Assembly: GCA_963575745.1 (NCBI GenBank)
Contig: CAUYUJ010014331.1
Span: forward strand, 100,001-164,000
From: Prorocentrum cordatum
Taxonomy: Eukaryota; Sar; Dinophyceae; Prorocentrales; Prorocentraceae
Length of the DNA: 64,000 nucleotides
Direction of reading: 5' to 3'
Numbering within the stretch: the stretch's first letter is position 1; every line of letters begins with the position of its first letter. This document shows, in pieces, positions 1 to 10,650 of the stretch. Under the pieces are notes generated by a model. The model did not search any database and was not told the DNA's origin. It saw nothing but the letters and a program-made list of their open reading frames with translations. The translations under genes and the position numbers were made by a program.

Positions 1-199
1 GGGGGTGATGACGCGGGCGCAAAAGGGGTCGAAGGCGGAGGGGGTGGATATCATGGCGCGGGCCATGATTTTTCCCCAGATTTCATGGCGCCTCTTCTTG
101 TTTCATTACGTCCCTGGCCCCCCCGCTGGGCCGCGCACATGCCGCCGGTCATGATTTGCGCCCCCCCCTCTTTGACGCCCCCCTCTTTGCCGCTCCCGA
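1..199. mobile_element. MITE family B, copy 1 (left end may be cut by window)
   Basis: About 190 bp that recurs at 46239-46431 with high identity and, more diverged, at 20504-20698 and 47899-48115. The two halves are imperfect inverted repeats: GGTGGATATCATGGCGCG near the left is mirrored by the ATCATGACCGGCGG arm on the other side. No coding capacity is seen. A family A element follows within about 10 bp. This is a non-autonomous foldback element by structure; no transposase for it is visible here. Confidence 0.65.
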
Positions 200-209
200 C
201 CCTCATCTA

Positions 210-387
210 CAGTCGGGGCCCTGAAGAAGGGAACCCTTTTCGTTGGGGAGGGGCTCCGTGTTCCTTGATTGATTCACAGCTTGCCTTAGGTTTTCCCCAG
301 GTTTTCGATGGGAAGTTGAACTTTCACTGATGGGAAAAAGGGGCCTCCGTTCCTTATTTGGGGTTCCTTAGGTCAACGCCCCGACTG
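210..387. mobile_element. MITE family A, copy 1 (178 bp, TA-flanked)
   Basis: The element starts CAGTCGGGGC and ends GCCCCGACTG, with a TA dinucleotide directly outside each end. The inverted match extends with gaps to about 28 bp, including AAGGAACCC near both ends. CAGT termini with a TA target duplication are the known signature of Tc1/mariner-type elements. The element is too short to encode anything. Six other full or partial copies lie in this window. Confidence 0.8.
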
Positions 388-1003
388 TACAGTCAGCCCC
401 TTTAACGGGGACGCGCGATAAGGGTGCAGGGGGTCTTGGAAGGCCATGCCGAATTTTTTGCGAGCGGGGCGCGGCCAGGGACAGGCCGAAGGGGAAGGGT
501 GCAAGGGTACCCTTGGAATTTTGCTCGTCCTCACAGTGCGGGTAGACTGCACTGCCGCTCGAGGAGGAGCAGACGCGGACTCACGAAGGTGAGGCCTGGT
601 TCGATTGCCCACGTCCCCCATCTCATTGATTTGCCGCGCGTTCGCGCCGCCCGTCTGTTACCGTCGTGGGGCCATCAAGCGAGGGGCCGCTTGTCGAGCC
701 CGTCGAACCCCTTTTTTCACACGCTGCCGTGACGCCGGTGCTCCTCCTGCCTCTCGGTGCGCCAGGGGCGGCCTCAGAACCCTTGCGCCAGGCCAATTCG
801 AGGCAGGAGGGAGGGGTGCAAGGGCTCCCTCGAGGGCGCGAAGTTATTCGCGCTTCGCGCTTCGCGGTCCTCGTTCCTTCTCCCCCTCCTCCTCGTCCTC
901 CTATTCTCCCTTTGGGAGGGCGGCGCGAGGGCGCGAAGTTATTCGCGCTTCGCGCAGCGCGAAGCGCGAAGTTGGGAGCCCTAGGAGGGGTGCGGGCGGT
1001 GAC
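388..1003. other. No gene seen; two copies of a 29-bp motif and a palindrome
   Basis: GC-rich stretch whose open frames shadow one another. The sequence GAGGGCGCGAAGTTATTCG and the following 10 bases occur at 832-860 and again at 927-955. The second copy runs into a perfect palindrome at 942-970: 14-bp arms TTCGCGCTTCGCGC around one A. Confidence 0.5.
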
Positions 1004-1135
1004 TGCGCAAGCATGCACGTCCGGAGCTCCGCGCGCAGGTCTCGGCGCCGCCCCCCCCCCCCCAACCCCCCCGGGTGGCGCCTCCGGCGCCGCCCTCGGT
1101 GCGCTCCGCGCGCCCGGGAGCAGGGTCCGGTAGTC
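1004..1135. mobile_element. GC-rich foldback repeat family C, copy 1
   Basis: Begins near GCGCAAGCATG and carries the arm GGAGCTCCGCGC. A GGCGCCTCCGGCGCC core follows and then a reversed arm (CGCTCCGCGCGCC). Related copies lie at about 11066-11224, 20118-20285, 20690-20850 and 21386-21500. It is rich in hairpin potential and non-coding. Confidence 0.5.
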
Positions 1136-1136
1136 A

Positions 1137-1710
1137 TCAGGAGGGGGAAAAACACACGGACACAATGAATCGTCGATTTCCCAGAAAATATGGGAAAATA
1201 TGGGAAGTGGTGGGGAGGACAAAGACCCAGAAAATATACGAAAATATGGGGAATCTTTTTATTTGTGTGTATTTATTTGTGTGTCCCAGTTTCCCTTCAA
1301 GTCGTGCAGTTTGCAGGGGCGGCGCTGGAGGCGCCACCAAGGGGTTCCAGCGCCGATCCAGGAAGTCCGCGCGGGCATCCGAAGATGCGCGGTCTTGCCG
1401 GCAGCATTTCTTAGTAGGATCAGTTGCTTATCCCACATGATTGTTCGTACCTGTGTGGGTCCCCCCAACGCGGTGACGGCTACTCCCAGCCCCCAACCAG
1501 ATCAGCGATGAAGCAGTCGTTGGTTGGTAGGTTAGTCGGACCCCCATTCTGCCATGTCGGCTTTGTCCTCGACCTGAGACGGCGTTGCGGCGGTATGGTT
1601 TGCGCGGGCCAGGTCTTGTTGAGGCGGGTGTTTTGCCAGAGGGGGTTTTGGTTCCACCCACCAAACTCGGGATAGGAGAAGGGCGAGCAAGAGGCACAGG
1701 GCGGACGGGG
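1137..1710 (+). repeat. Segmental duplication, copy 1
   Basis: Two blocks, 1137-1301 and 1452-1710, match 9292-9458 and 9478-9738 almost base for base. The first block contains two TTATTTGTGTGT motifs. The second holds AGCGATGAAGCAGTCGTTGG and a purine-rich end. Between the blocks, this copy has about 150 bp resembling family C, absent from copy 2. That suggests an insertion here after duplication. Confidence 0.85.
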
Positions 1711-2054
1711 CAGCAGCAGGGGGGCAGCGATGGAATTCCTATAAGCCCACTCGAAACCTACCAGAGCCACTTGAATCCCTTCTCGCCTTTTCGTCCCAGG
1801 ACGAGGCGCATCGACAGTCGACCCGCATAGTGAAGAAGAGCAACTTTCGATGGGCACACTTGTATCATTCCCCTTCGATCCATTCTCGGCCGCTTTCGCT
1901 AACCACGCCCCGCTCGCAAAGTGTCGACATGGCCTTCCAAGGCCCTTGCATCCTTCTCGTGCTGTCCTCATCATACGGCTGGCTGCACTCACAAACCTCC
2001 CTCCCCCTCCCAGGCTCCTCCTCCTCGCCGCGCGCTTTGGAACCCCTCGAGCCC

Positions 2055-3026
2055 TCTCTGAGAGGAGGAGGAGGAGGAGGACGAGGAGGAGGAGGACGAG
2101 GAGGAGGAGGAGGAGGAGGAGGAGGAGGAGGAGCCCCCTCCCTCGCTGTGGCCGCCCTGCGCGCGCACGCCCTGCGCGCGCACGCGCACGAGCGGCGCAG
2201 AGCTCAGGGCGCCCGCGCCTGCGCGCGCACGGCGCAGGAGCAGCCAGGCGGGCACGCCGCGGCCCGGCCCTTGCCGCCGCGCCGCCGCCGCCCGCCGCCG
2301 ACGGCGCGCGTCGCCGCTGCTGCTGCCTCAGGAGGAGGAGGAGGAGGAGGAGGAGGAGGAGGAGGAGGAGGAGGAGGAGGGGGAGGAGGAGGAGGAGGAG
2401 GAGGAGGAGGAGGAGGAGGAGGAGGAGGAGGAGGAGGAGGAGGAGGAGGAGGCGGAGGAGGAGGAGGAGGCGGAGGCGGAGGCGGAGGCGGAGGAGGAGG
2501 AGGAGGAGGAGGAGGAGGAGAGGAGGAGGCGGCGGAGGCGGAGGCGGAGGCGGAGGCGGAGGCGGAGCGGAGGCGGAGGCGGAGGAGGCGGAGGCGGAGG
2601 AGGAGGAGGAGGAGGAGGAGGAGGAGGAGGAGGAGGAGGAGGAGGAGGAGGCGGAGGCGGAGGCGGAGGCGGAGGCGGGAGGAGGCGGAGGCGGAGGAGG
2701 AGGAGGAGGAGGAGGAGGCGACGGAGGAGGAGGAGGAGGAGGAGGAGGAGGAGGAGGAGGAGGAAGAAAAAGAAGAAGAGGAAAAAGAAGAGGAAGAAGA
2801 GGAATAAGAAGAAGAAGAGGAATAATAATAATATTACGACGAATAATAAGAAGAAGAATACGAAGAAAACGAAGAAGACGAAGAAGACGAAGAAGACGAA
2901 GAAGAATAATAATAAGAAGAAGAAGAAGAAGAAGAAGCAGAAGAAGCAGAAGAAGAAGAAGAAGACGAATAATAAGAAGAAGAAGAAGAAGAAGAGGAGG
3001 AGGAGGAGGAGGAGGAGGAGGAGGAC
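2055..3026. repeat. Long GGA/GGC/GAA triplet array
   Basis: Nearly 1 kb of triplet repeat: GGA at 2055-2132, GGA mixed with GGC at 2332-2765, GAA/AAG with AAT interruptions to about 3000, then GGA again. The frames read as poly-G, poly-R or poly-E on + and poly-S, poly-L or poly-P on -. All are open because the repeat lacks stops, so the 300-660 residue open frames here are not treated as genes. Confidence 0.95.
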
Positions 3027-4315
3027 CCCCGTCCTGGCACTGGGAGGCGCCGCCGAGGGGGGGGGCCAGTGGAGGCCACGGCAGTTGGCCTTCTGGGGGG
3101 CCCGTCCTCGCCTCGGCTGGACGCAGCGTGGGGAACCTGTGGGTTTGGACCCCGGGAGGGGTCCGCGGGCCGATTGTTCGCTGCCGCTGTCTCAATTCGC
3201 CCTGCTCTGACCGTCGTCTTCGTCGACGTCGTCGCCGTCGGCCCCGCGATCCGTGAGCGTGGCAGGAAGGGGAGGGGGGCCAGTGGAGGGAGGGAGGTAG
3301 GGGGGACGGGAGGAGGAAAGGTGGTATGAGGCGAGAGTAGGAGGCGCGAGAGGAGGGAGGCGCGCGAGGAGGGTATTGCCTGGGTGTCATGCTGTGTGCT
3401 GCGTTTGCCTGCTGCTTGCTTGCTCCGCTTGCTGTTGGTTTGCGCGTGCGCACACAATAGACACTCACACTCATTCACATACTTCGTCACATCGCGCATA
3501 TTTAGTCGAGCTCGGCCATCCCAGTAGCGCCGTTCTGGCAGTTATCAGTCAAGTCAGTTCAAGTTTTTGAGGTGGACAACGCTAGCTATCAGGGAAATGG
3601 CTCTCGCAATGTACTGAGCTCGATGCTGATGCTGGGAAGCATGTGATGCAAGGCCGCGGCCTGTGCGGAGCCCCCCGTCAGCGTGCTCAGATCATAGTTC
3701 CGATCATAGTTTCTGCGTGTGTCCTGTTATGGCTTGCCATTGCATGTTGTCCACAGGTGCATCCCGAGCTGAAGTTGAGACCTTTACTGTGAATTATCGT
3801 TGGCAGCTTTACTCCGTCTCTTAGTGTGCCGTGTACGGCTCGGACGTCAGATGCGCATTGTGCTTTCTGAATATAAACTGAAAGCGTGTGATTGGGATAT
3901 TGTCTATGGTCTTAAGGTTGGATTGCCGCATGATCGCTGAAGTGTTTGTTTCATCTACCCAGCATGTCTTGTCACGTAGCGTGCACGTGACACCATCTAA
4001 TTCCTAATGTGACTTCGGATGTATGTGCAGCGATCAAGTTGTGGAAGAGAGCAGATGATGACGATGGCTGTCATCCTTGGCATCTGTTGCCGCTACTTAC
4101 AATATCATCGTCTATTGTGCACTCTCTGCCCTCTACCCTTTCCCTCTACAGTTGAACTACCCTCTACCCTCTACTCGATGATATTTGCTTCATGCACTCT
4201 GCGCTCTGCTCCGTGCTCTCTACCACCTAGTATGTCATACGTGTCTTATTATGCTTGTTTTCTTAATATATAATACGTCTTTCTCTCTGCTATATCCACT
4301 CAGCGTTCTGTTTCC
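3027..4315. other. Unique sequence, no gene recognised
   Basis: Mixed-composition DNA after the triplet array. Open frames are short and resemble nothing known. From about 3,560 it is less GC-rich than the surroundings. No RNA gene or inverted repeat was recognised. Confidence 0.5.
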
Positions 4316-4340
4316 ATATATCTATATCTATATATATATA

Positions 4341-4374
<34 letters not shown>
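4316..4374. repeat. TA microsatellite with conserved GC-rich flank
   Basis: TATA/TATC array ending in TCCGGAAGGGCTTCGCCC and then CTGCCGCCGGCCCCC. The reversed form of this flank (GGGGGCCGGCGG before ATAT) abuts the TA arrays at 5601 and 36486. A close relative lies at 35566-35598. Confidence 0.9.
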
Positions 4375-4376
<2 letters not shown>

Positions 4377-4526
4377 GAAGGGCTTCGCCCCCTGCCGCCG
4401 GCCCCCTCTCTCGGAGAATGGGCCATGGAAGAGCTAAGTCGTGAGGCCTTGGCGCTGTCGTGAAGCAGTATCGAAACTTCATGCGAAGCCGATTCGCAAT
4501 CAGCAAAACCAACTGATCACAAGAGG

Positions 4527-4645
4527 GGTTACCACACCTGGCGATTGGTAAGACGTGTATGGTTTACGGGCTTGGTTACCACACCTTGCGATTAAAGGGC
4601 CGAGGGAGTTCTCGCAGTTTGGGTTACCACGCCTTGCGATGGATG
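4527..4645 (+). repeat. Three copies of a 48-bp repeat
   Basis: GGTTACCACACCTTGCGATT and close variants begin at 4527, 4574 and 4622, spaced 47-48 bp. The third copy runs directly into the 73-bp array. Confidence 0.8.
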
Positions 4646-5388
4646 TGCGTGAGGGGTGGCACCGAATTTCAGAAATGTGGCAAATCCCATGTGTTTTTGG
4701 ACCCTGACCCCGCGGATCTGCGTAAGGGGTGGCGCCGAATTTCAGAAATGTGGCAAATCCCATGTGTTTTTGGACCCTGACCCCGCGGATCTGCGTGAGG
4801 GGTGGCACCGAATTTCAGAAATGTGGCAAATCTCAGTGTTTTTGGACCCTGACCCCGCGGATCTGCGTGAGGGGTGGCACCGAATTTCAGAAATGTGGCA
4901 AATCTCATGTGTTTTTGGACCCTGACCCTGCGGATCTGCGTGAGGGGTGACACCGAATTTCAGAAATGTGGTAAATCCCATGTGATTTTGGACCCTGACC
5001 CTGCGGATCTGCGTGAGGGGGTGGCACCGAATTTCAGAAATGTGGCAAATCCCTTTTGTTTTTGAACCCTAACCCTGCGGATCTGTGTGAGGGGTGGCAC
5101 CGAATTTCAGAAATGTGGCAAATCCCCTGTGTTTTTGGACCCTGACCTTGCGGATCTGCGTGAGGGGTGGCACCGAATTTTAGAAAAGTTGTAAATCCCA
5201 TGTGTTTTTGGACCCTGACCCCGCGGATCTGCATGAGGGGTGGCACCGACTTTCAGAAATGTGGCAAATCCCATGTGTTTTTGGACCCTGACCCCGCGGA
5301 TCTGCGTGGGGGTGGCACCGACTTTCAGAAATGTGGCAAATCCCCTGTGTTTTTGGACCCTGACCCCGCGGATCTGCGTGAGGGGTGT
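4641..5388 (+). repeat. 73-bp tandem array, about ten units
   Basis: Each unit contains GAATTTCAGAAATGTGGC, then GTGTTTTTGGACCCTGACC, then GCGGATCTGCGTGAGGGG. Units differ by a few substitutions and one-base indels. As 73 is not a multiple of three, the reading frame changes with every unit, so this is not a coding repeat. There are no spacers, so it is not a CRISPR array. A single reversed unit lies at 5802-5873. Confidence 0.95.
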
Positions 5389-5600
5389 CGATTTCCAGCC
5401 CCCCCAGCAATTCAGACAACGCGCCCAGGGGGAAATAAAAAAATCTGGTTTGGGCCTTTCTCCCCTCGCGCGGTCAATCAACTAGTTACAGTAACCAGCA
5501 AGAAGCAGAACTGTAACACTGGAAACTACAAACTACAACTGGTACAGGAAACTGCGAATCACGGGCCTACAGCCTGGTGGCCCCACAAGGGGGCCGGCGG

Positions 5601-5640
<40 letters not shown>

Positions 5641-5642
5641 GC

Positions 5643-5710
<68 letters not shown>
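5601..5710. repeat. TA microsatellite
   Basis: Over 100 bp of TA with a few CATACA interruptions, preceded by GGGGGCCGGCGG. It is the same flank-array arrangement as at 36.48 kb. Confidence 0.95.
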
Positions 5711-5801
5711 TCATACGCACCTCTCCGAGGGAGTAGAGCTCAGAGGCGATTAATGCGCACGTCGTCCGCGATTTTTCTAGCCGTTTCGCTAGGGACATCC
5801 T

Positions 5802-5873
5802 CGAAATTCTGAAAATCGGTGGCACCCCTCACGCAGATCGTGACGTCAGGGTCCAAAAACACATGGGAATTTC
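5802..5873 (-). repeat. Isolated inverted unit of the 73-bp repeat
   Basis: On the minus strand this reads as one 73-bp unit (GTGTTTTTGGACCCTGAC, then GATCTGCGTGAGGGGTG), separated from the array by the TA tract. It carries a TGACGTCA-like change. It could be the far arm of an inversion with the TA tract as junction. Confidence 0.8.
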
Positions 5874-5982
5874 AACATGTTAACGTAAAACCTTCAAAAA
5901 CACATGGTAATTTCAATAATTTTGACCCCGATTCTCAGAGAATGGCGGTTTCGCCTGAGACATCCTCCCAAAATCGAGCCCC

Positions 5983-6350
5983 AGACCCCTCCTCGGAGCC
6001 TCCTGGGGGCCTCCTGGAACCTCCTGGGGCCTCCTGGGGCTTTCTGGACCTTCTGGTACCCCAGACCCCGCCTCGGAGCCTCCTGGAGTTCTCCTGGGCC
6101 TGCTGAGGCCGCCTGGGGCCTCCTGGGGCCTCCTGGGGCTTCAGAACTACATGCACACACAAAGACACAAATCACGCCCAACACATCACACGCTAGACAA
6201 ACATAATATACACACACAACACCGACAACACACAAAAAACACGCACCACACAAAGCACACATCACACACACAACACTCACAATCCTGGGGCCTCCTGGAG
6301 CCTCTTCTGGTATCCAAGTCGGGCCTCCTGAGGCTTCCTGGGGGGCCCTG
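5983..6350 (+). repeat. CCTCCTGGGGCC tandem repeats around a CA-rich stretch
   Basis: CCTGGGGCCTCCTGGAGCC-type units of 10-15 bp at 5983-6150 and 6288-6350. Between them lies an ACACAC-rich tract (6151-6285). The frames are low-complexity and not gene-like. Confidence 0.8.
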
Positions 6351-6678
6351 GTACACACATCGCAAGGTGTGGCAACCCCACTTGCGCTCGAGTGCGACTT
6401 CGCTGTTGCATGTCACTCCTGCTTCAAACGCCCCTTCAGCTTGTTGTATGAGCCTGGGCACACACGTGCCACTTATATACATACATATATGTATGTATGT
6501 ATATATATATATAGGGGGGGCAGGCCCGGGACCCACAAACAATTGCCCTGGCGACTGCACAAGGTTTATTCTGTGCAGCTGTGGCCCTCTGGGCTGTCTT
6601 CGTCCGATATCAACAGCGCGATGAACGGAGCGACGACTTCTGTCTCGCCCGTGGCTTCCTATTCCGCGGCCGACTTGA

Positions 6679-7662
6679 ATTCGTACCGAGCGGGGAGCGC
6701 GACCCTCGTATCGGCGAGCGGGACGCCAGCATGTCCGCCAGCCTCCGCCGCCCACCCCGACGCCCTACCCGACGCCCTACCCGACGACCTACCCGACGCC
6801 CTGCCCGACGCCCTACCCGACGCCCTACCCGACGGCCTTCCCGACGCCCCACCCGACCCCCTACCCGACTCCCTACCCAACGGCCTTCCCTACGCCTTTC
6901 CCTACGCCTTTCCCTACGCCCTTCCCGACGTCCTCCCCGACACCCTACCCGACGGCCTACCCAACGCTTTTCCCGACGCTCTTCCCTACGCTTTTCCCGG
7001 CGTCCTACCCGACGGCCTTCCCAACAGCTCTCCCGACGCCCAGCCCAACGCCCAGCCCGACGTATCTTCAGGGTTGGCCGACACCACATCCGACGTTTCC
7101 TCCTGCAGCTCCCATGGCGGGCGGAGCCGGCGCAGGCGTGGCTGCTACCGGTGACCCCCATCTTCAAAACGTTCACGGCGAGCGGTTCGATTTGATGAAG
7201 CCAGGCATTCACGTTCTGATAAGCATCCCTCGTGGAACGAGCGTTGAAGACGCATTGCTTCGCGTGCAAGCCGATGCGCGCCGAGTGGGTAAAGGCTGCG
7301 CGGATATGTACTTCCAAGAGATAAACGTTACTGGGTCGTGGGCAGTCGCTAAGCAAGTTGGAGGGTACCACTTCAGCGCATCGCAAAGTGATGTCGGAAG
7401 CCCTGGATGACTTGCTTTTGGCACGGTTGAGCTGAAAGTCGTTCACGGACGCACGGACACAAGTTTCATGTACTTAAATGTGTACGTTAAGCATTCAGGG
7501 CGAACAGGGTTTGATGTCGGAGGTCTTTTGGGCGAGGATGACAACAAAGACGTGATCATTTCTTCGGGAGCATGTGCGATGCGCACGGAGCTCAGTGCGC
7601 GTTCGGCCCCAAATGGCTGGATCCGTTCTACGTCCTCTATTGCACGTGCATCCTTTGCTTGA
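6679..7662 (+). pseudogene. PT-rich linker plus GDPH-type domain protein, broken by TGA
   Basis: One + frame is open from 6679. From about 6751 to 7090 it reads as a (P-T-P-Y/F/A)n linker, mucin-like. From the ATG at 7114 comes an ordered domain starting [16 protein letters not shown] (7147-7194) and running through [13 protein letters not shown] to FSASQSD. A TGA at 7408-7410 interrupts it, yet the same frame continues in style (VELKVVHGRT, then FDVGGLLGEDDN) to a stop at 7660. I recall GDPH-HGERFDL proteins as recurrent in dinoflagellates. The GDPH start resembles von Willebrand type D domains, but that link is inference. The 5' end is unclear: the natural-looking ATG at 6621 lies in another frame (MNGATTSVSPVAS), so a frameshift or exon boundary probably precedes the PT linker. 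No signal peptide could be assigned. Confidence 0.6.
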
Positions 7663-7877
7663 CTGGCAGCGTTCGGATTTCAAATAGTGCATGGCTGACG
7701 TGCGTTGTACCCATGTCTTCATTAACACTGCGCCTGGATACCCTTTTGCCTTGTTGCGCTAGGTTGCTGTTACTCCTGCTCCTATGAAGAAAAAGAGGCC
7801 CTCAGGAGGCACGACTATGTCACGCGCCTGTGCTTGATAGCGCTGCCCACGATCTTCTAGCGCGCCCCCGTCCTGGG

Positions 7878-7918
7878 CTAGAACCTGAGCGCGCGCGAAG
7901 CGCGCGCGATGGTTCTAG
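7878..7918. repeat. 41-bp hairpin beside a TA microsatellite, copy 1
   Basis: CTAGAACC and GGTTCTAG form the outer arms and GCGCGCGCG the inner stem around GAAG. A TA array starts at once (7919-7993). Near-identical hairpins sit at 29465-29503 and 41932-41971, each followed by TA/TG-rich repeat. Confidence 0.9.
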
Positions 7919-7993
7919 TATATATATATATATCTACATATATATATATCTATCTATCTATATATATGTGTGTATATGTATATATATATATAC
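7919..7993. repeat. TA/TC microsatellite
   Basis: TATATA with TCTA and TGTG interruptions directly after the hairpin. Confidence 0.95.
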
Positions 7994-8176
7994 CCCCTGG
8001 TGCATTTACTGTCTCTGCTCTCTGTAATTTCTCCATCCTGGAATTTGACTGCCCACCTGGATTCGGCGGGGAGCGCGCAACAGGACCGGCCCGGATCCGA
8101 GACCCTGGGACCTATGGGGGAACCTGGAAGCCCATCGGAAGGAGAGACACGTTTTCACAACACCATGGCAAAGCTA

Positions 8177-8364
8177 CGGTAGGTTTGCGTCGTGTCGACC
8201 GGCGGCGACCCCAGCGCGGGCGTTCAAGGTTGAACGCCGGCGGCGGCCCAGAATCGGTCGATGTTGAACGATTGGACGTCGCGGAAATGGCCGATCGTTC
8301 AAGGTTGAACGATCCCTGCGGTGTCAAAAACCAACGCCGGGGTCGACACGACACGAACCTGCCG
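8177..8364. mobile_element. MITE family D, copy 1 (188 bp, TA-flanked)
   Basis: Ends are inverted repeats: 21 of the first 24 bases match (CGGTAGGTTTGCGTCG against CGGCAGGTTCGTGTCG). TA lies directly outside both ends. The interior holds TTCAAGGTTGAACG motifs that are themselves palindromic. The second copy is at 32160-32348. It is non-coding. Confidence 0.8.
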
Positions 8365-8366
8365 TA

Positions 8367-9142
8367 TGCACCCAGGACTCTTAGAACAAGGAACCCAGGA
8401 GCCCAATCGCCCGCGGAAGTCGGCTGCACATTCGCGGCTCCTCTTCAGGAGCCCCCGACTCCTTGTCGCCCAGCCCAGGCCGCGTCGAGCGTCGGGGGGA
8501 TGAAGAGGAGATTTCGCGGGTTGGCGCTCGGAGGGGGCCCAGGAGGAAGAGCATAAGAGCCCTTTGAGAGGCATCTTGGGGAGCGCACCCCCGAGTCTGC
8601 GCCTTTTGGGCCCCTCTGAGGGCCTTCGTAGGGGGTCTCTGGGGCCGTCTAGGGGGAATCGTCGGCCGTGTTGGGGCTTGTCTTTTGGGGGTCTCTTCAG
8701 GCCCTATTGAAGGTCTCTTGGGGGCGTGATATGAGGAGGAGGAGGAGGAGGAGGAGGAGGAGGAGGAGGGAGGACCAGGGGGAGGAGGGGGAGGACCAGT
8801 GTAAACCCAAGACTCATCAACGATGTCACAATCAGCCCTCCCTTAAAGTTTCCTTTTCGTAGGCGCCATGCAAGGGTTCATGCTCTCTGAGAGAGGTGTC
8901 CCGTTGGAAGATAACCGCTTGAAAATAATGAACTGTGCCAGAGCACCATTCCAGGGACTTCAACGCCGCGCGAGACATTATTAGTGCCCCGTCTTGACGA
9001 TCCTGAACCGCGCCATCCATAACATCGCTCCTGGGACTTCACCACCGCGAATTAACGTAACAGTTTCGCCCTGACAGTCCGGCATCGTGCCAGAATCTCA
9101 CTTGTTGGACGGTAGTCGTGGGAATCCGTGAGAGTTGCGCTG
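8367..9142. other. No gene seen; short GGA array
   Basis: Unremarkable GC-rich sequence with a GGA array at about 8729-8786. Open frames are short and overlap on both strands. Confidence 0.5.
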
Positions 9143-9291
9143 CAGTCGGGTCCCTGAAGAAGGAACCCGTTTCGTTGGGGAGGGGTTCCGTGTTCCTTCA
9201 TTGTTTCACAGTTTGCCTCAGGTTTTCCTGATGTTTTCGATGGGGAATCGAAGTTCAACTTATGGTAAAAAGGGACCTCGTTCCTTATTTA
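9143..9291. mobile_element. MITE family A, copy 2, right end lost
   Basis: Starts CAGTCGGGTCCCTGAAGAAG and follows the family to GTTCCTTATTTA. There it is cut and joined directly to the duplicated segment starting TCAGGAGGGG. The right inverted terminus is missing. Confidence 0.8.
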
Positions 9292-9738
9292 TCAGGAGGG
9301 GAAAAAGCACACAGACACAATTCATCCTCGATTTCCCAGAAAATATAGGAAAATATGGGAAGTGGGGGGCAAGACAAAAACCCAGAAAAAAAATGGGAAA
9401 CTATGGGGAATCTTTTTATTTGTGTGTCTTTATTTGTGTGTCCCAATTTCCCCTTCAATTTAGGGCTGTGTGGGTCCCTGTGTGGGTCCCCCCAGCGCGG
9501 TGACGGCTACGCCCAGCCCCCAACCAGATCAGCGATGAAGCAGTCGTTGGTTGGTAGGTCAGTCGGACCCCCACTCTGCCATGTCGGCTTTGTCCTCGAC
9601 TCGAGACGGCGTTGCGGCGGTATGGTTTGCGGCGGGCCAGGTCTGGTTGAGGCGGGTGTTTTGCCAGAGGGGGTTTTGGTTCCACCCACCAAACTCGGGA
9701 TAGGAGAAGGGCGAGCAAGAGGCACAGGGCGGACGGGG
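9292..9738 (+). repeat. Segmental duplication, copy 2
   Basis: Matches 1137-1710 without the extra ~150 bp. A further partial copy of its TTATTTGTGTGTCCC end follows at about 9748-9790, next to a worn family A right end (GACGCCCCGACGGT). Confidence 0.85.
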
Positions 9739-9909
9739 TTTGCGGCGGTATTTATTTGTGTGTCCCGAGGTTCCCCTTCAGTTGAGGGCTCCTTGGCTGG
9801 ACGCCCCGACGGTGCCGCGAGAGCCACGTGCCGAAGACCCCCCCGCCCTCCACCCGTGAAGCCACCCGCGGCAGCGTCGCAGACGACGGAATGCGCGGCG
9901 CTGAGAATC

Positions 9910-10104
9910 GAGGAGGAGGAGGAGGAGGAGGAGGAGGAGGAGGAGGAGGAGGAGGAGGAGGAGGAGGGGGAGGAGGAGGAGGAGGAGGAGGAGGAGGAGG
10001 AGGGGGAGGAGGGGAGGAGGGGAGGGGGAGGAGGAGGAGGAGGAGGGGGGAGGAGGGGGGGAGGAGGGGGAGGAGGAGGAGGGGGAGGAGGAGGAGGAGG
10101 AGGA
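9910..10104. repeat. GGA/GGGA array
   Basis: About 195 bp of GGA with GGGGGA variants. It lies between two pieces related to the 83-bp repeat (CCCGCCCTCCACCCGTGAAG before, CTCCCGCCCTCGTGCCGC after), as if expanded inside that repeat. Confidence 0.95.
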
Positions 10105-10173
10105 CGTGGTGAAGACCTCCCGCCCTCGTGCCGCCGAGGTCTCGCAGCTTGTTCGGACGAAGGCGCGCGGCGC

Positions 10174-10236
10174 TACACCTTAGGCGATGCTTAAGAAAAC
10201 CTAAGTTTTCGGCCAGAGTCTCGATTATTCTTAACG
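10174..10236. repeat. 63-bp exact repeat, copy 1
   Basis: Identical at all 63 positions to 11451-11513. It contains CTTAGG and CCTAAG arms around a CTTAAG palindrome. Neighbouring repeats differ by about 10% between copies, so this identity implies a recent copy or a constraint. Confidence 0.9.
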
Positions 10237-10329
10237 TTTCAATGTAGATCCCAAGATGTTCATGGAAATGTTGGGCTTTTATTCAAGTTCTGAGACTATG
10301 AATTTCTTAACCCATGATTTCTTAAGCAT

Positions 10330-10650
10330 TTCGCAGGGTGTAGGGCGAGAGCCGTATTTTGCAAACGGCCCGCCTGCCATTCGCGACACTCCGGAAGATG
10401 TCTGGGCGAGTGCGCGCGGCGCGAGGGCGAGAGCCGCACTTTGGAAGGCCACCCGCCCTCCATTCTTGAGAACCCGGTAGGCTTTTCAGAGGAAGGTGCT
10501 CGGCGCTAAATAGAGAACCGCATGTTGGAAACCACCCGCCCTCCATCTGTGAAATCTTGCAGAGGTTTACGGCGAAATCGTTCGGCGCGAAGGCGAGAGC
10601 CACATTTTCACATTTTGAAAGCAAGCTGCCCTCTATCCGTGAGGCTGTTG
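10330..10650 (+). repeat. Degenerate ~83-bp tandem repeat
   Basis: Four units start near 10335, 10420, 10503 and 10585. They share GGCGAGAGCCGCA-TTTGGAA and CCACCCGCCCTCCAT. Earlier fragments flank the GGA array at 9.8-10.1 kb. Confidence 0.75.

Noticed and set aside
1480-3474. A 664-codon open frame on - and a 468-codon one on +
   Set aside because: Both lie mainly in GGA/GGC/GAA triplets, which cannot form stops; the translations are homopolymers.
4641-5388. Regular repeats as a possible CRISPR array
   Set aside because: Units are contiguous with no spacers, and the genome looks eukaryotic.
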